A stretch of 64,000 nucleotides of DNA from Siminovitchia thermophila (GTDB taxonomy: Bacteria > Bacillota > Bacilli > Bacillales > Bacillaceae_C). Below are positions 16,861-26,154 of this stretch, one piece after another. Below the pieces are notes generated by a model that did not search any database, was not told where the DNA came from, and saw only the letters and a list, made by a program, of their open reading frames with translations. Where the stretch lies: positions 62,001-126,000 of the forward strand of contig NZ_JAFBFH010000007.1 in the NCBI RefSeq assembly GCF_016909185.1, read 5' to 3'. The position numbers and the translations under genes were made by a program. Position 1 is the first letter of the stretch. The number at the start of each line of letters is the position of its first letter.

Positions 16861-18531
16861 ATGAATGTTGTTGAGAAGATTCAGGAAAGTTTAAAGCAGG
16901 AAATTGCAAACGCCGTCTTAAAAGCGGGTTTGGCTGCAAGAGAGCAATTGCCTGAAGTAATCTTGGAAACACCTAAAGACAAATCGCATGGAGATTATTC
17001 TACAAATATGGCCATGCAACTGGCTAGAGTGGCGAAAAAAGCCCCTCGTCAAATCGCTGAAGAAATCAAAGATCATTTCGATGGAACGAAGGCATCTATC
17101 AAGAAAATTGATATCGCGGGACCAGGCTTTATTAATTTTTACATGGATAATAGTTACTTAACAGATTTGGTGCCTGCTATTTTGGAACAAGGCGATCAAT
17201 ATGGCCGATCCAATGCGGGAAAACGAGAGAAAATTCAGGTTGAGTTTGTTTCGGCCAACCCGACCGGAGATTTGCATCTGGGCCATGCCCGCGGAGCAGC
17301 TGTAGGGGATTCCCTTTGCAATATTTTGGATATGGCGGGTTACGATGTATCAAGGGAATATTATATTAATGATGCCGGTAACCAAGTACATAATCTTGCG
17401 TTGTCGGTGGAAGCCCGTTATTTTCAGGCGCTCGGAATGGATAAAGCAATGCCGGAAGACGGTTATCATGGCCAGGATGTCATTGAAATCGGGAAAGAAT
17501 TGGCAGAACGGTACGGAGATGAATTTGTCCATAAAAGCGAGGAAGAGCGGATTGGCTTTTTCCGCAAATACGGCCTGGACTTTGAACTGAAAAAATTGAA
17601 AGACGTACTGGAACAATTTCGGGTTACGTTTGATGTGTGGTATTCCGAAACGTCTTTGTACGAAAGTGGAAAAATAAAGGACACGTTGGAACTGCTTGAG
17701 GAGAAAGGTCATCTGTACACGAAAGACGGGGCGACATGGTTTCGCTCTACAGATTTTGGCGATGATAAAGACCGTGTATTAATCAAAAAAGACGGTACTT
17801 ATACGTACATCACGCCGGATATTGCTTACCATTTGGATAAACTGAACCGTGGTTTCGATAAGCTGATCAACATTTGGGGGGCGGACCACCATGGTTATAT
17901 TCCCCGGATGAAAGCGGCGATTGAAGCATTGGGATTTGATCCTGGGCGCCTAGAGGTGGAAATCATTCAGCTCGTTCACTTATATCGTAACGGAGAAAGA
18001 GTGAAAATGAGCAAGCGTTCTGGAAAATCTGTCACAATGAGTGATTTGATTGAAGAAGTAGGCCTAGATGCTGTCCGATACTTTTTTGCGATGAGAAGCG
18101 CGGATACACATATGGACTTTGACCTCGACCTGGCCGTGGCGGAATCGAATGATAATCCCGTTTTCTATGCCCAGTATGCCCACGCCCGGATTTGCAGCAT
18201 ATTGCGCTCGGCTGAAGAGAAAGGCCTGTCTATTGAGAGTGACATTGACTTCTCAAATCTGAAAAGCGAAAAGGCTGTGGAACTGCTCAAAAAGCTTGGT
18301 GAATTTCCGCAAGAAGTAGCAGAAGCGGCTGCCAAACGCATCCCGCATCGCATCACAAATTATATTTTTGATTTGGCGTCGGCTTTCCACAGCTATTACA
18401 ACGCTGAAAAAGTATTGAATGAAGATAAGCCGGAAGAAACAAAGGCAAGGCTCGCTTTAGTAAAAGCTGTGCAAATTACGATGAAAAATTCCCTTACCCT
18501 TGTCGGAGTAGCAGCGCCGGAAAAAATGTAA
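16861..18531 (+). CDS. argS: Arginyl-tRNA synthetase
   Basis: Charges tRNA-Arg with arginine in the cytoplasm. At 556 residues it equals the B. subtilis enzyme. The N-terminal Add-1 domain is followed by [17 protein letters not shown], holding the HIGH-type motif HLGH near residue 138, and VKMSKRSGK, the KMSKS-type loop near 381. The C-terminal DALR anticodon-binding domain ends in the typical [13 protein letters not shown] at 16861 follows AAGGAGGAATAGG, which overlaps the 3' end of ywiB. No T-box leader is present upstream. The gene is followed by two hairpin terminators. Confidence 0.97.
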   Translation: MNVVEKIQESLKQEIANAVLKAGLAAREQLPEVILETPKDKSHGDYSTNMAMQLARVAKKAPRQIAEEIKDHFDGTKASIKKIDIAGPGFINFYMDNSYLTDLVPAILEQGDQYGRSNAGKREKIQVEFVSANPTGDLHLGHARGAAVGDSLCNILDMAGYDVSREYYINDAGNQVHNLALSVEARYFQALGMDKAMPEDGYHGQDVIEIGKELAERYGDEFVHKSEEERIGFFRKYGLDFELKKLKDVLEQFRVTFDVWYSETSLYESGKIKDTLELLEEKGHLYTKDGATWFRSTDFGDDKDRVLIKKDGTYTYITPDIAYHLDKLNRGFDKLINIWGADHHGYIPRMKAAIEALGFDPGRLEVEIIQLVHLYRNGERVKMSKRSGKSVTMSDLIEEVGLDAVRYFFAMRSADTHMDFDLDLAVAESNDNPVFYAQYAHARICSILRSAEEKGLSIESDIDFSNLKSEKAVELLKKLGEFPQEVAEAAAKRIPHRITNYIFDLASAFHSYYNAEKVLNEDKPEETKARLALVKAVQITMKNSLTLVGVAAPEKM

Positions 18532-18540
18532 ACCAAATGA

Positions 18541-18600
18541 GGAGCGGAAACGCTCCTAAGCTTGTAGAGAAAGTAAGTAATATTTTTTCTACAAGCTTTC
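18541..18600 (+). terminator. Paired hairpins after argS
   Basis: GGAGCGGAAACGCTCC (18541-18556) is a six-base stem with a GAAA loop. It is directly followed by AAGCTTGTAGA (18558-18568) pairing with TCTACAAGCTT (18589-18599) and a short T run. Together they probably end the argS transcript. Confidence 0.6.
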
Positions 18601-18701
18601 TTTATACTAAGTATATAGAAGATGCATCTGCTTCATTTATTTTTTAAGAAAACGACTTTCACCCACCTAGACTTGCCTGTCTAGCTGGGTGGCAATCTTC
18701 T

Positions 18702-18725
18702 AGGAGCAGAAATGCTCCTTTTTTG
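18702..18725 (+). terminator. Rho-independent terminator
   Basis: GGAGCAGAAATGCTCC (18703-18718) followed by six T. It is the same stem family as the hairpin just after argS. A second stem, CCCACCTAG with CTAGCTGGGT, lies immediately before it (18662-18690). Confidence 0.7.
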
Positions 18726-19780
18726 TTACATTCGATTACTGACAACTCGCCTGTTTATTCGTTATATTCCTATAATGATATGGTTCGGTCAAGCTGACTA
18801 ATGTTCTCGAAAATATCGGCTGAAAAAAGGCGGCATTTTTACATAAAGTGGGAAAGTAATTGGTTGAGCTACATCAACCGATCTGTGTTACCTCAAAAAA
18901 GTTTTTAGCTGTATTATCGACGTAGGTTTGTTTTCAAGGCAATCTACTGGATCTTTGTAATCTTATGTATGATGCAAAATCAATATACATCTGGCACTAT
19001 ATACCATATAATCAATCATTTGATTAGTTCCTTTCCCCTCTCAAAAGCTCGCCCCCAATAAATGGAGGAAAAATACCAACAATATCCAGTTGACTGTCTC
19101 AATCTAGGCATTTTATATTAAAGTAAAGCCTAAGTAAGGGAAGTGCTATCAACAACGATTATACTGTTAGGATTTACTTTGGTGTCATGCTTGGCGCAAA
19201 AGCCGCCATGTCACTATTGAAAACGCTTAGCCTACCTTGTAGCCTACGACTATGATTTTGTATCGGTAAAGAAATCAAAAGCTAGATGATCATTAACCAG
19301 GAAAAAGCCAAAGATACGCGTGTTATTGCACAGCTCGTGAAGGGTGGTCGATACTCTGTACATAATCTTGAGGGCCTAATACTGAATGATAAATAAAAGT
19401 GCAATGAAATGTAGGTCATTCATTATTTTTCAATTTCTGTCTATTTGCTTTTGAAACATTCATATTGATTACAGAGGCTATGTCATTCAAGTGCAAGCCC
19501 GTTAATCTTTTCCACAAGCTGAAAAGCCCGTTTAACTCCAACACTACTACGTTGCAAGCATTTCTTCGGAACATTTCACGAATATCAAAAGGAAGTGGAA
19601 ATCAACTCAAAGATGCGCCAAGCTGCTTTTCCATTACAACCCTTAAACTCGTAACTCATTTACCATTCGTTATTTAGTTAGTTGATCTCTTAGGATCAGA
19701 CCTTCTACTTGCTCGAATAATAAATAGGTGTTTAAAAGCATTTGGAAGATATTTTAATGATATAGAGGGGGGCTTTTTCC
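18726..19780. other. Gene-poor, A+T-rich junction before the toxin operon
   Basis: No intact gene was found. The only recognisable content is the IS110 transposase remnant at about 19235-19385. The open frame at 19465-19677 has no ribosome binding site and no recognised product. Upstream of nheA I saw no PlcR box (TATGNAN4TNCATA) and no convincing SigA promoter. Confidence 0.5.
19235..19385 (+). pseudogene. Remnant of an IS110-family transposase
   Basis: Translation of 19309-19374 gives AKDTRVIAQLVKGGRYSVHN, matching the DxxD segment (KDARVIAQLVKDGRY-type) of one IS110 lineage. Just upstream VKKSKAR and a DD-like pair occur with in-frame stops and a frame shift between them, as expected for a decayed gene. 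The lineage differs from the intact IS110 at 2 kb, which reads TDKTDAMVIAKKLM at this place. Only part of the N-terminal domain can be recognised. Confidence 0.55.
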
Positions 19781-20899
19781 ATGATAAAAAAACTATTAAC
19801 AGGTTTCATGATTTTAGCTATCATACTAAGTCCAATTGCGCCAAAAAATGTGTTAGCTCAACCAAAAGAAGATTTAACATCTATTACATTTTCAAACTGG
19901 ATCAGAACATTGGGCTCTCAATATCCGTTATTACAATCATACGGGTTAGTTATCCTAAAACAACCAAACATAAATATAAAAAACATGAGCAGTTTAAATA
20001 ATCATCAACAAATCGCAAGGTCGAATGTGCGTGAATGGCTTGATTATTACAGCCCCAAGTTAATCTACTTAAACGAGTCCTTGAATAGTTTAAGTCAAAG
20101 GACAGATCAGTATTATAACCGTTTATATCAATTAGCAGGACAAATTGATAATGAACAAGAAAAAAAAGAATTTTTAAATCGCTTTAATCGACTACAAGAT
20201 ACTGTGGAAGATATTCAAATCAGTATGCAAAACACATCTACTGATTTGAATACATACAAAGGGTTATTGATTTCGGACAATCAAGCCTTGGCGGAAAGAG
20301 CTGAAAAAGCGATTCATGAACTAAGTGGAGACAACGGCGAAGCTGTAAAACTAGGAGAACAAATTAAAAAGCTCTTGGCAGAAATCCAAGAAGAATTATT
20401 AAAAATATTAAACAATCCCGAAGAAGTATCAGAATTTTCATTTAATTTCGGTAAGCAAATTTACGACTTAGTTAAAACGAGTGGTAATACAAAGACCATT
20501 GATGTTGCGTCCTTAGAAGCTCTGGGGAAAGTATTGGTGAACGCTAAAAGCTTTGAAACAAAACAATATGCTAGATCTATCCAGCAAAAACACGAAGAGC
20601 TGCTAGTGCTTATGAAAAAGCTATCAGAAGTTGAAATGCAAATCACAGAAGTTACTGTCATGGAAGACCAAATAGTTGGTTTTGAAGCAATGGTTAAACG
20701 CGAAGTAACTATTTTAGATAAAGTTGCTAATGAATTTACTGCTTTAAATAATGTTATGAATAGCCTGGCAGAGGATGTAGAATCAGGATCTATAACTCCT
20801 GCCGAATTACAAAAACAATTGAAATACCTCAAAGCTATTATTCGTGACATTGACGAACAGACGAAACAATTTGAAGGTTTCACCACAAATATCAAATAA
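19781..20899 (+). CDS. nheA: NheA-like component of a tripartite pore-forming enterotoxin
   Basis: A 372-residue secreted protein of the alpha-helical ClyA/HBL/Nhe family. A signal peptide (KKLLTGFMILAIILSPIAPKNVLA) ends near residue 26. The segment IRTLGSQYPLLQSYGLVIL, then MSSLNNHQ and NVREWLDYYSPKLI, follows B. cereus NheA almost residue for residue, and VEDQ/MEDQ and QTKQFE near the C-terminus also agree. As in NheA, the long hydrophobic hairpin of NheB is missing; a beta-tongue-like insert (TKTIDVASLEALGKVLVNAKS) takes its place. ATG has GAGGGGGGC upstream. It is first in the order nheA-nheB-nheC. Its A+T-rich composition contrasts with neighbouring housekeeping genes and suggests transfer. 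Function is inferred from homology. Confidence 0.9.
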   Translation: MIKKLLTGFMILAIILSPIAPKNVLAQPKEDLTSITFSNWIRTLGSQYPLLQSYGLVILKQPNINIKNMSSLNNHQQIARSNVREWLDYYSPKLIYLNESLNSLSQRTDQYYNRLYQLAGQIDNEQEKKEFLNRFNRLQDTVEDIQISMQNTSTDLNTYKGLLISDNQALAERAEKAIHELSGDNGEAVKLGEQIKKLLAEIQEELLKILNNPEEVSEFSFNFGKQIYDLVKTSGNTKTIDVASLEALGKVLVNAKSFETKQYARSIQQKHEELLVLMKKLSEVEMQITEVTVMEDQIVGFEAMVKREVTILDKVANEFTALNNVMNSLAEDVESGSITPAELQKQLKYLKAIIRDIDEQTKQFEGFTTNIK

Positions 20900-20926
20900 A
20901 TTAGCTCTTTCAAGGAGGTGCCAAAA

Positions 20927-22117
20927 GTGGCCAAAAAAATGTATAAGCCTATTATGGTAATTGTCACGGCGGGAACAGTTGCATTTAGTATGATTGCGCC
21001 TTCTTATGCTAGTGCAGAAGCGGCGAAACAAGAAGCTGTACAAGTGAGCCAGACTGACAGTTATAAGAAATTTCAATTAGGACCGGACGGCCTTCGCGAA
21101 GCCATAAAAACAACAGGCTCTAATGCACTTGTTATGGATCTGTATGCACTGACCATCATTAAACAGCCAGATATCAACTTTAAAAATGTTAGTGTCATAG
21201 CCATACCTTTGCAAACAAAAATAGTGGAGGATCAAAGTAATGCGAGAGAAAATGCCAAGACATGGCTTGATCAGTTAAAACCACAATTAATACAAACCAA
21301 TGAAAATATCATTAACTATGACAATAAGTTTGAAGGCTATTATGAAAAACTATTAGAAGCGGCAGATCAAAAAGATCCAGCAGCTTTAACCGCAAGGTTA
21401 ACCAGACTATCCGACAGTGTTATGGAAAACAAGCAGGCGGTAGATAAACTAATTGTTGATCTAAAAAAATTCAGAGAAAAATTAGAATCGGACACAAAAA
21501 ATTTAAAGGCCCATACCAATGAGATAACCACTATTTTAGCGAGTCAAGAAACAGGTATCCCGCTTCTTAAGAATCAAATAGAAACATACTATGACGCTAT
21601 AAATAAATATAACAATATTCTAATTGGCTCTGCGGTAGCAACTGCCGTCGGTCCACTTGCAATAGTTGGTGGAGTAGTTGTATTAGTCACAGGTTACGGA
21701 ACGCCACTAGGTGTTGGGTTAATAGCCGGAGGAATCGGATTAACCGGTGGCGGAACAGCAGGAATTGTATTAGCTAAAAAAGGTATAGATGAAGCAGAGG
21801 CACAGATTAAAGCTCTCACAGGAGAGGTTACAAATGCTGAAATCCAATTAGCCGGTGTAACCGCCATAAAACAACAAATGCAATATTTAACGGATACCAT
21901 CGACATTGCGATCGATTCATTACAAAACATGTCTACACAGTGGAACACAATGGGCGCGAAATATAAAAGTCTAATTCGTAATATCGATGTCTTAAGCCCA
22001 CAAGAATTTGATCTTTTAAAAGAAGACCTGCAAATTGCCAAGGCAAGCTGGAAAAATATTAAAGGCTATGCCGAAAATTTATACGTGGAAGAGATTAAAG
22101 TAGTCGATAATCAATAG
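20927..22117 (+). CDS. nheB: NheB-like component of a tripartite pore-forming enterotoxin
   Basis: A 396-residue secreted protein (B. cereus NheB 402). The signal peptide ends after SYASA. TGSNALVMDLYALTIIKQ is a stretch matching NheB, followed by AKTWLDQLKPQLI, NIINYDNKF and ILASQETGIPLL. Residues about 232-283 form a long hydrophobic segment rich in Gly/Ala/Val, the membrane-inserting hairpin of the family, then GGGTAGIVLAKK. The C-terminus WKNIKGYAENLYVEEIKVVDN also matches. GTG at 20927 is chosen because AAGGAGG (20912-20918) lies eight bases before; an earlier in-frame GTG overlaps that site. It starts 27 bases after nheA. In B. cereus NheB binds the cell surface with NheC before NheA joins. 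Confidence 0.92.
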   Translation: MAKKMYKPIMVIVTAGTVAFSMIAPSYASAEAAKQEAVQVSQTDSYKKFQLGPDGLREAIKTTGSNALVMDLYALTIIKQPDINFKNVSVIAIPLQTKIVEDQSNARENAKTWLDQLKPQLIQTNENIINYDNKFEGYYEKLLEAADQKDPAALTARLTRLSDSVMENKQAVDKLIVDLKKFREKLESDTKNLKAHTNEITTILASQETGIPLLKNQIETYYDAINKYNNILIGSAVATAVGPLAIVGGVVVLVTGYGTPLGVGLIAGGIGLTGGGTAGIVLAKKGIDEAEAQIKALTGEVTNAEIQLAGVTAIKQQMQYLTDTIDIAIDSLQNMSTQWNTMGAKYKSLIRNIDVLSPQEFDLLKEDLQIAKASWKNIKGYAENLYVEEIKVVDNQ

Positions 22118-22177
22118 CTTCAAAAGCCAAACACCCGATTAACATTGAAAAAGCGATAAATGAAATGAAATCTTTTT

Positions 22178-22267
22178 AAGGAAAACTTCTCTTCTTGCAG
22201 GAGCAGAGATGCTCAGTCTTTTTAGACGGGGTTCAGCTGGCACTGCTTATGCAAGAAGCCTTTCCTT
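22178..22267 (+). promoter_or_regulatory. Long hairpin in the nheB-nheC gap
   Basis: AAGGAAA (22178-22184) with CTTCTTGCA (22191-22199) on the left pair with TGCAAGAAG (22250-22258) and TTTCCTT (22261-22267) on the right, enclosing GGAGCAGAGATGCTCA and more. The spacer between nheB and nheC is 253 bases. From memory, B. cereus also has an inverted repeat between nheB and nheC that is thought to lower NheC output; a similar role here is inference. It has no T run at its 3' side. Confidence 0.6.
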
Positions 22268-22370
22268 GAAAATGGAATGTATTCCTTTAGAGCTTGTCTC
22301 AGCAGATGTTTATTTTTGATATAACTAAAATATTGGAAATATTATTTCCAACTCCAAATGGGTGATAGAC

Positions 22371-23450
22371 ATGAATAGGAAATGTTTTAGAAAAACTTTG
22401 GTTATCATGATAATCACTATTTTTACAATAGCCTGTATAACACCAAAAAGTGTGGTATTTGCCCAACAACAAACTGAAAATAAACTCGGACCTGACAATT
22501 TTCAGGAAGCGTTGAAAGATGCAGGTTCAAATGTAGCGATATTGGATTCCTATGCTCAAACAATCTTGGATAAAGAACTGCCAACTTTAAATGGTATAAC
22601 CTCCATCAATGATGAATTAAGAGGCAATATCACAAAAAATCTGACGGGCGCACAAGCAAACGCCAATGATTGGTTAAATGATATAAAACCTAATATGAGA
22701 CAGTCGATCAAGACGGTCGTCAACTTCAATGATGTGTTTCAAAACCATTACGATAGCATGTTAGAGGCTATTGAACAAAAAAACAACCAAAAATTAGAAG
22801 CCGAAATATCCCAATTATATCAGAGTATACTGGAATATAACCAAAAAGTGGATGTAATGGTGGAAGATTTAATGAAGTTTCGAGACAGGTTAAGTAACGA
22901 TGTCAGGAGCTTGAAAGGAAACGTGAACGAGCTGCAAACCAGTCTTTCCACATCAAATGCGGATATCCCATTAATGAGAAAACAAATTGAGTATTACAAC
23001 AGTGTTATTAGTAGTGCGAACGGAAAAATAGCTGGTGGTGCCATACTATGCTTAGCTTTAATTACTTGTATAGCTGGTGGACCAATGATTGATAGCGCTG
23101 TTAAAGAAAAAAATCATGCGGATGAGGAAATAGCTAAACTAGAAGAGAAAATAGCTGGAATAGAAAAGGAACTGATTCTTGTAACAGATATACAAAGCAA
23201 ACTAAATTATATGGCAGACACTACTGATAAAGCCATTAACTCACTCCAAAGTATATCCAACCTCTGGAATGTAATAGGGGCAAAATATCGTAACCTGTTA
23301 GATAATGTAGATAATTTTGACTCAAAAGATTTTGAGTTATTAAAAGAAGATTTGCAAATATCAAAAGCCAGCTGGGAACAATTAAAACAAGTAGCGGATA
23401 ATCTGTATACTGGACTAGAAAATAATAATATTATAGAAGAGGTTCAATAG
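22371..23450 (+). CDS. nheC: NheC-like component of a tripartite pore-forming enterotoxin
   Basis: A 359-residue secreted protein, the same length as B. cereus NheC. The signal peptide runs MNRKCFRKTLVIMIITIFTI...VVFA. LGPDNFQEALKDAGSNVAILDSYA and AGGAILCLALITCIAGGPMI (about residues 219-239) follow NheC closely; the latter is the short hydrophobic hairpin that distinguishes NheC from NheB. Further agreement lies in GAKYRNLL and KEDLQISKASWEQLK. ATG at 22371 is chosen over GTG 22362 because GGGTGAT stands a few bases before the ATG. The gene ends in a T-rich hairpin. Low G+C as in nheA and nheB. Confidence 0.9.
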   Translation: MNRKCFRKTLVIMIITIFTIACITPKSVVFAQQQTENKLGPDNFQEALKDAGSNVAILDSYAQTILDKELPTLNGITSINDELRGNITKNLTGAQANANDWLNDIKPNMRQSIKTVVNFNDVFQNHYDSMLEAIEQKNNQKLEAEISQLYQSILEYNQKVDVMVEDLMKFRDRLSNDVRSLKGNVNELQTSLSTSNADIPLMRKQIEYYNSVISSANGKIAGGAILCLALITCIAGGPMIDSAVKEKNHADEEIAKLEEKIAGIEKELILVTDIQSKLNYMADTTDKAINSLQSISNLWNVIGAKYRNLLDNVDNFDSKDFELLKEDLQISKASWEQLKQVADNLYTGLENNNIIEEVQ

Positions 23451-23486
23451 GGTCTCCTTAATAACTAAGGTTTCCCTTTTTTTTTG
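23449..23486 (+). terminator. Probable terminator of nheABC
   Basis: GGGTCTCCTTA and TAAGGTTTCCC form an imperfect stem directly after the nheC stop, followed by nine T. Confidence 0.65.
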
Positions 23487-24503
23487 TCAAAGTTATATGC
23501 AAGAGTAGGCGGAAATCTATACGAACACATTACTGATCAACTTGTATTATGATAAAGATTTTTTTCATTTGGCGGCAAGTTAAATGGTCGAAGCCAAAAT
23601 AAATCTATCCAGTGGGGAGATGCGATTCAGCGGAACAAGGCTTTTCCCCTCGAGCGCTGATCATCCACGGAACACCTGAATGTAAGTGAGCAAGAGACAG
23701 TAGAAGACAAATTTCAGAAAATCCGTATCTTCCACTCTTCATTCGCTTGTCATCTTTTTTTTGAAAATGAGCCATTTGGCGCACTTCCGAAACGGCTAGG
23801 CCTCCATCAACAACCAAGCAACCAATGAGTCGTAAAAACACAGATAAAAAACCTCTCCGGAAGATCAGGGGGAGGATGATTCTTCCGATAGATGACCAAG
23901 ACCAAACAGGCTGTTCAGGTTCGGGTAGCGCTGGCGAACAAGGGAATTGCCGGATCAATCAAGGAAACTTGCTGCTGGATGCCATTTGCGCCCTAGAGGA
24001 CACCCAGGAGATTTCCGTTTACTGAACGAAAGGGTGAAAAGCTGGAAGGAATGACCGATACAGTCCATGGGTTTATTGTTCTATTTGGCAAGTGAAAAAA
24101 TGTATGAACTGGCAATGTAACATCCATGCGACTTGCCAACAGTCTTGCGAATGCAATAAAGATTTTCGATAACAGAAGGTCGGTCAAAAGCAATAAGTGA
24201 GCATGATGACGAACCGGTCGCTTCCAGCTTTCGTTAAAACCGGGTCTCCAAAGCTTTCGATCCAAATAGGTATCCAAGACCGAGAAAAGAAGAAAAGCAT
24301 AAGTGTGAACCAATCCATGAACCAGAGCATCAGCTGTATTTATTTGGCATACCACTAGAAATCTATAAGCGTGGTTAGTGAGTGTGGTTTTTAAAGATGA
24401 TAAAGCACCAACAGCTCTGCCCATGTTTTCTGGTACACATTGTGGAGCGGAAATGCATCTTGGGCACTATAAAGGGCTGGCCCTGGAAAAAACAGTTTAT
24501 GCG
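23487..24503. other. Gene-free accessory sequence between nheC and cls
   Basis: About 1 kb with no intact gene. Open frames on both strands (for example 23605-23958 and 23993-24424 on the minus strand) lack ribosome binding sites and recognisable domains; the sequence looks like decayed mobile-element DNA, but I could not assign it to a family. GGAGCGGAAATGCATC at 24444-24459 resembles the GGAGC-GAAA hairpins seen at 18.5 kb and 22.2 kb. Confidence 0.4.
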
Positions 24504-25706
24504 CTATAACAACCCTTTTATCAAACCTCCAATCCATTCTATTATCCGGAAACGGATGTTCACCGCTTGAAGGTCGCGGTGACTTAATTGTGTCGATTGC
24601 ATGATGTCTTCGGCAATTATTTTTTTGACATGGGCAATAAATTCATGGTCGTATATAAAGCAATTGATTTCCTTATTTAACAATAAGCTTCGATAGTCGA
24701 AATTGGCTGTGCCGATGTCACAAACAGCATCATCAAACAAGAGAACTTTCGCATGGAAAAATCCTTCTTTGTATTGATATACGGTGCCTCCTTTGGCCAG
24801 TATCTTCCGCAGGTAGGGAAATGATGCTTCTTTGACGATGGGATGGTCGGACATTCTTGGTACAAGAATCGTCACTTTTACATTGTTTTCCAAAGCTTTT
24901 TCAAGAGAAGCCATGACTTTTTTCGGTGGAATGAAGTAAGGGGTGCCAATGAAAATGCTGTTAGTAGCCTTTTCAATATGGCGGATGATTTCCTCTTCTG
25001 CACCAACCCCTTCTGTTGGGAAAAAGCGATGGGTAATAGGCCCTTCAGCGAGCGAAGGGAATAAAGCTTGTTCATCGAAATCTGTTACCCCCGTCGCTCG
25101 TTTCCAATCCCGCAAAAAAACGCTCTGTAAATCGGCTGTCCCCGTTCCTTCAATGCGCAAGTGATAGTCCCGCCAAGGAGAAAGAAGTGAATCAAGGTCA
25201 ATGTACTCTTCTCCAATATTATAGCCCCCCACATAACCGATCTTTCCATCAATCACAGTGATTTTCCGGTGGTTGCGGCGTTGGAGGGTAAAAAAGAGAA
25301 ACGGCAGGCGAGGGGTGTTGCAATAATGCACTTCGACCCCGTTCCTCCGGGCTTTTTGGATGAGTTGTTTGGACACCGTTCTTGATCCAAACCAATCGAG
25401 CAGCAGCCGGACTTTGACACCACTTTTTGCACGGTCCATCAAAATGTCGAAAAACAGCTTGCCAAACGAGTCGTTTCTTACTATGTAAAATAATACGTGA
25501 ATGCTTGATCGGGCGTTATAGAGGTCATCAAAATACTGGATAAACAAGTCAGTTCCCCGGACAAGCAGTGTGATGTCGCTTTTTCTCAAGGGGGATTGCG
25601 GCGGTTTGCCTCTTTTTCGGGCAATAAAGCGGCCGATATAATAGTCGGTCATGCAAAATGAGACTAAAATGATAACAATTGCTGTAAAGCAGGCAAGCCA
25701 CTTCAA
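24504..25706 (-). CDS. ywiE: Cardiolipin synthase-like phospholipase D protein (YwiE type)
   Basis: A 400-residue membrane-anchored phosphatidyltransferase. One N-terminal membrane helix (LACFTAIVIILVSFCMTD) is followed by two PLD domains with HKD motifs: HRKITVIDG near residue 146 and HAKVLLFDD near 317, each followed by GGYN or GTANFD. Such enzymes condense two phosphatidylglycerol molecules into cardiolipin. It has one membrane helix, where ClsA-type enzymes have two, as in B. subtilis YwiE. The start is TTG at 25706 with GGAGGGGGG upstream. It is on the minus strand, facing away from the B12 uptake genes. In B. subtilis ywiE also lies between argS and the ywj genes. Confidence 0.9.
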   Translation of the reverse strand: MKWLACFTAIVIILVSFCMTDYYIGRFIARKRGKPPQSPLRKSDITLLVRGTDLFIQYFDDLYNARSSIHVLFYIVRNDSFGKLFFDILMDRAKSGVKVRLLLDWFGSRTVSKQLIQKARRNGVEVHYCNTPRLPFLFFTLQRRNHRKITVIDGKIGYVGGYNIGEEYIDLDSLLSPWRDYHLRIEGTGTADLQSVFLRDWKRATGVTDFDEQALFPSLAEGPITHRFFPTEGVGAEEEIIRHIEKATNSIFIGTPYFIPPKKVMASLEKALENNVKVTILVPRMSDHPIVKEASFPYLRKILAKGGTVYQYKEGFFHAKVLLFDDAVCDIGTANFDYRSLLLNKEINCFIYDHEFIAHVKKIIAEDIMQSTQLSHRDLQAVNIRFRIIEWIGGLIKGLL

Positions 25707-25839
25707 TGAGAACCCCCCTCCTGTCCATGAATATATGCCCGTTTAGTATTCCCATTTTGGAAAAGGAAAAAGCTGTGAAACGAAAGTTTTTCATGTATAA
25801 TATCTGTATAACTCCATATGTTTAGGCAATCGGTGGCTT

Positions 25840-26020
25840 TTTGTTGAAAATCTGTTTCGGAACATTCAGTAAAAAGCTGAAAAGGGAAGTTGGTGCAAAT
25901 CCAACGCGGTCCCGCCACTGTAAAATGGGAGCGTCCTGAGATAACCCACTGTGTTTTGGTACGGGAAGGGGCAGGAAGCGATGATCATAAGCCAGGAGAC
26001 CTGCCGATTTCACCTCTACA
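25840..26020 (+). promoter_or_regulatory. Cobalamin (B12) riboswitch
   Basis: The conserved core is visible: GGGAAGTTGGTGCAAATCC, then CGCGGTCCCGCCACTGTAA (25906-25923), and the B12 box AGCCAGGAGACCTGCC at 25990-26005. Adenosylcobalamin binding would shut down the genes that follow. A possible -10 TATAAT lies at 25796-25801. The downstream terminator at 26099-26130 can act as the expression platform. Confidence 0.95.
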
Positions 26021-26098
26021 AGTCAACCTGCGAGGATGGGGAGATGAAGCTCGGATAAATAAAGTATGATTTTATCTGGCACTGGTTGTGTCTTTCCT

Positions 26099-26130
26099 GA
26101 ACATCTCTGCATGGAGGTGTTTTTTATTTT
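26099..26130 (+). terminator. Terminator of the B12 riboswitch
   Basis: AACATCTCTGCATGGAGGTGTT forms a stem with G-T pairs followed by TTTTATTTTT. It sits between the aptamer and the binding-protein gene, where a riboswitch-controlled terminator is expected. Confidence 0.75.
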
Positions 26131-26154
26131 TAAAAAGAAATGGGGATGGATTTG

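Noticed and set aside
16861-18531. T-box control of argS
   Set aside because: The gene follows ywiB by nine bases and the region before ywiB has no T-box sequence or specifier structure.
19465-19677. 70-codon frame upstream of nheA
   Set aside because: No ribosome binding site, no recognised domain, and composition like the surrounding non-coding DNA.
23605-24424. Minus-strand frames as a possible transposase or membrane protein gene
   Set aside because: Without ribosome binding sites or recognisable motifs the frames look like decayed sequence; no family could be named.
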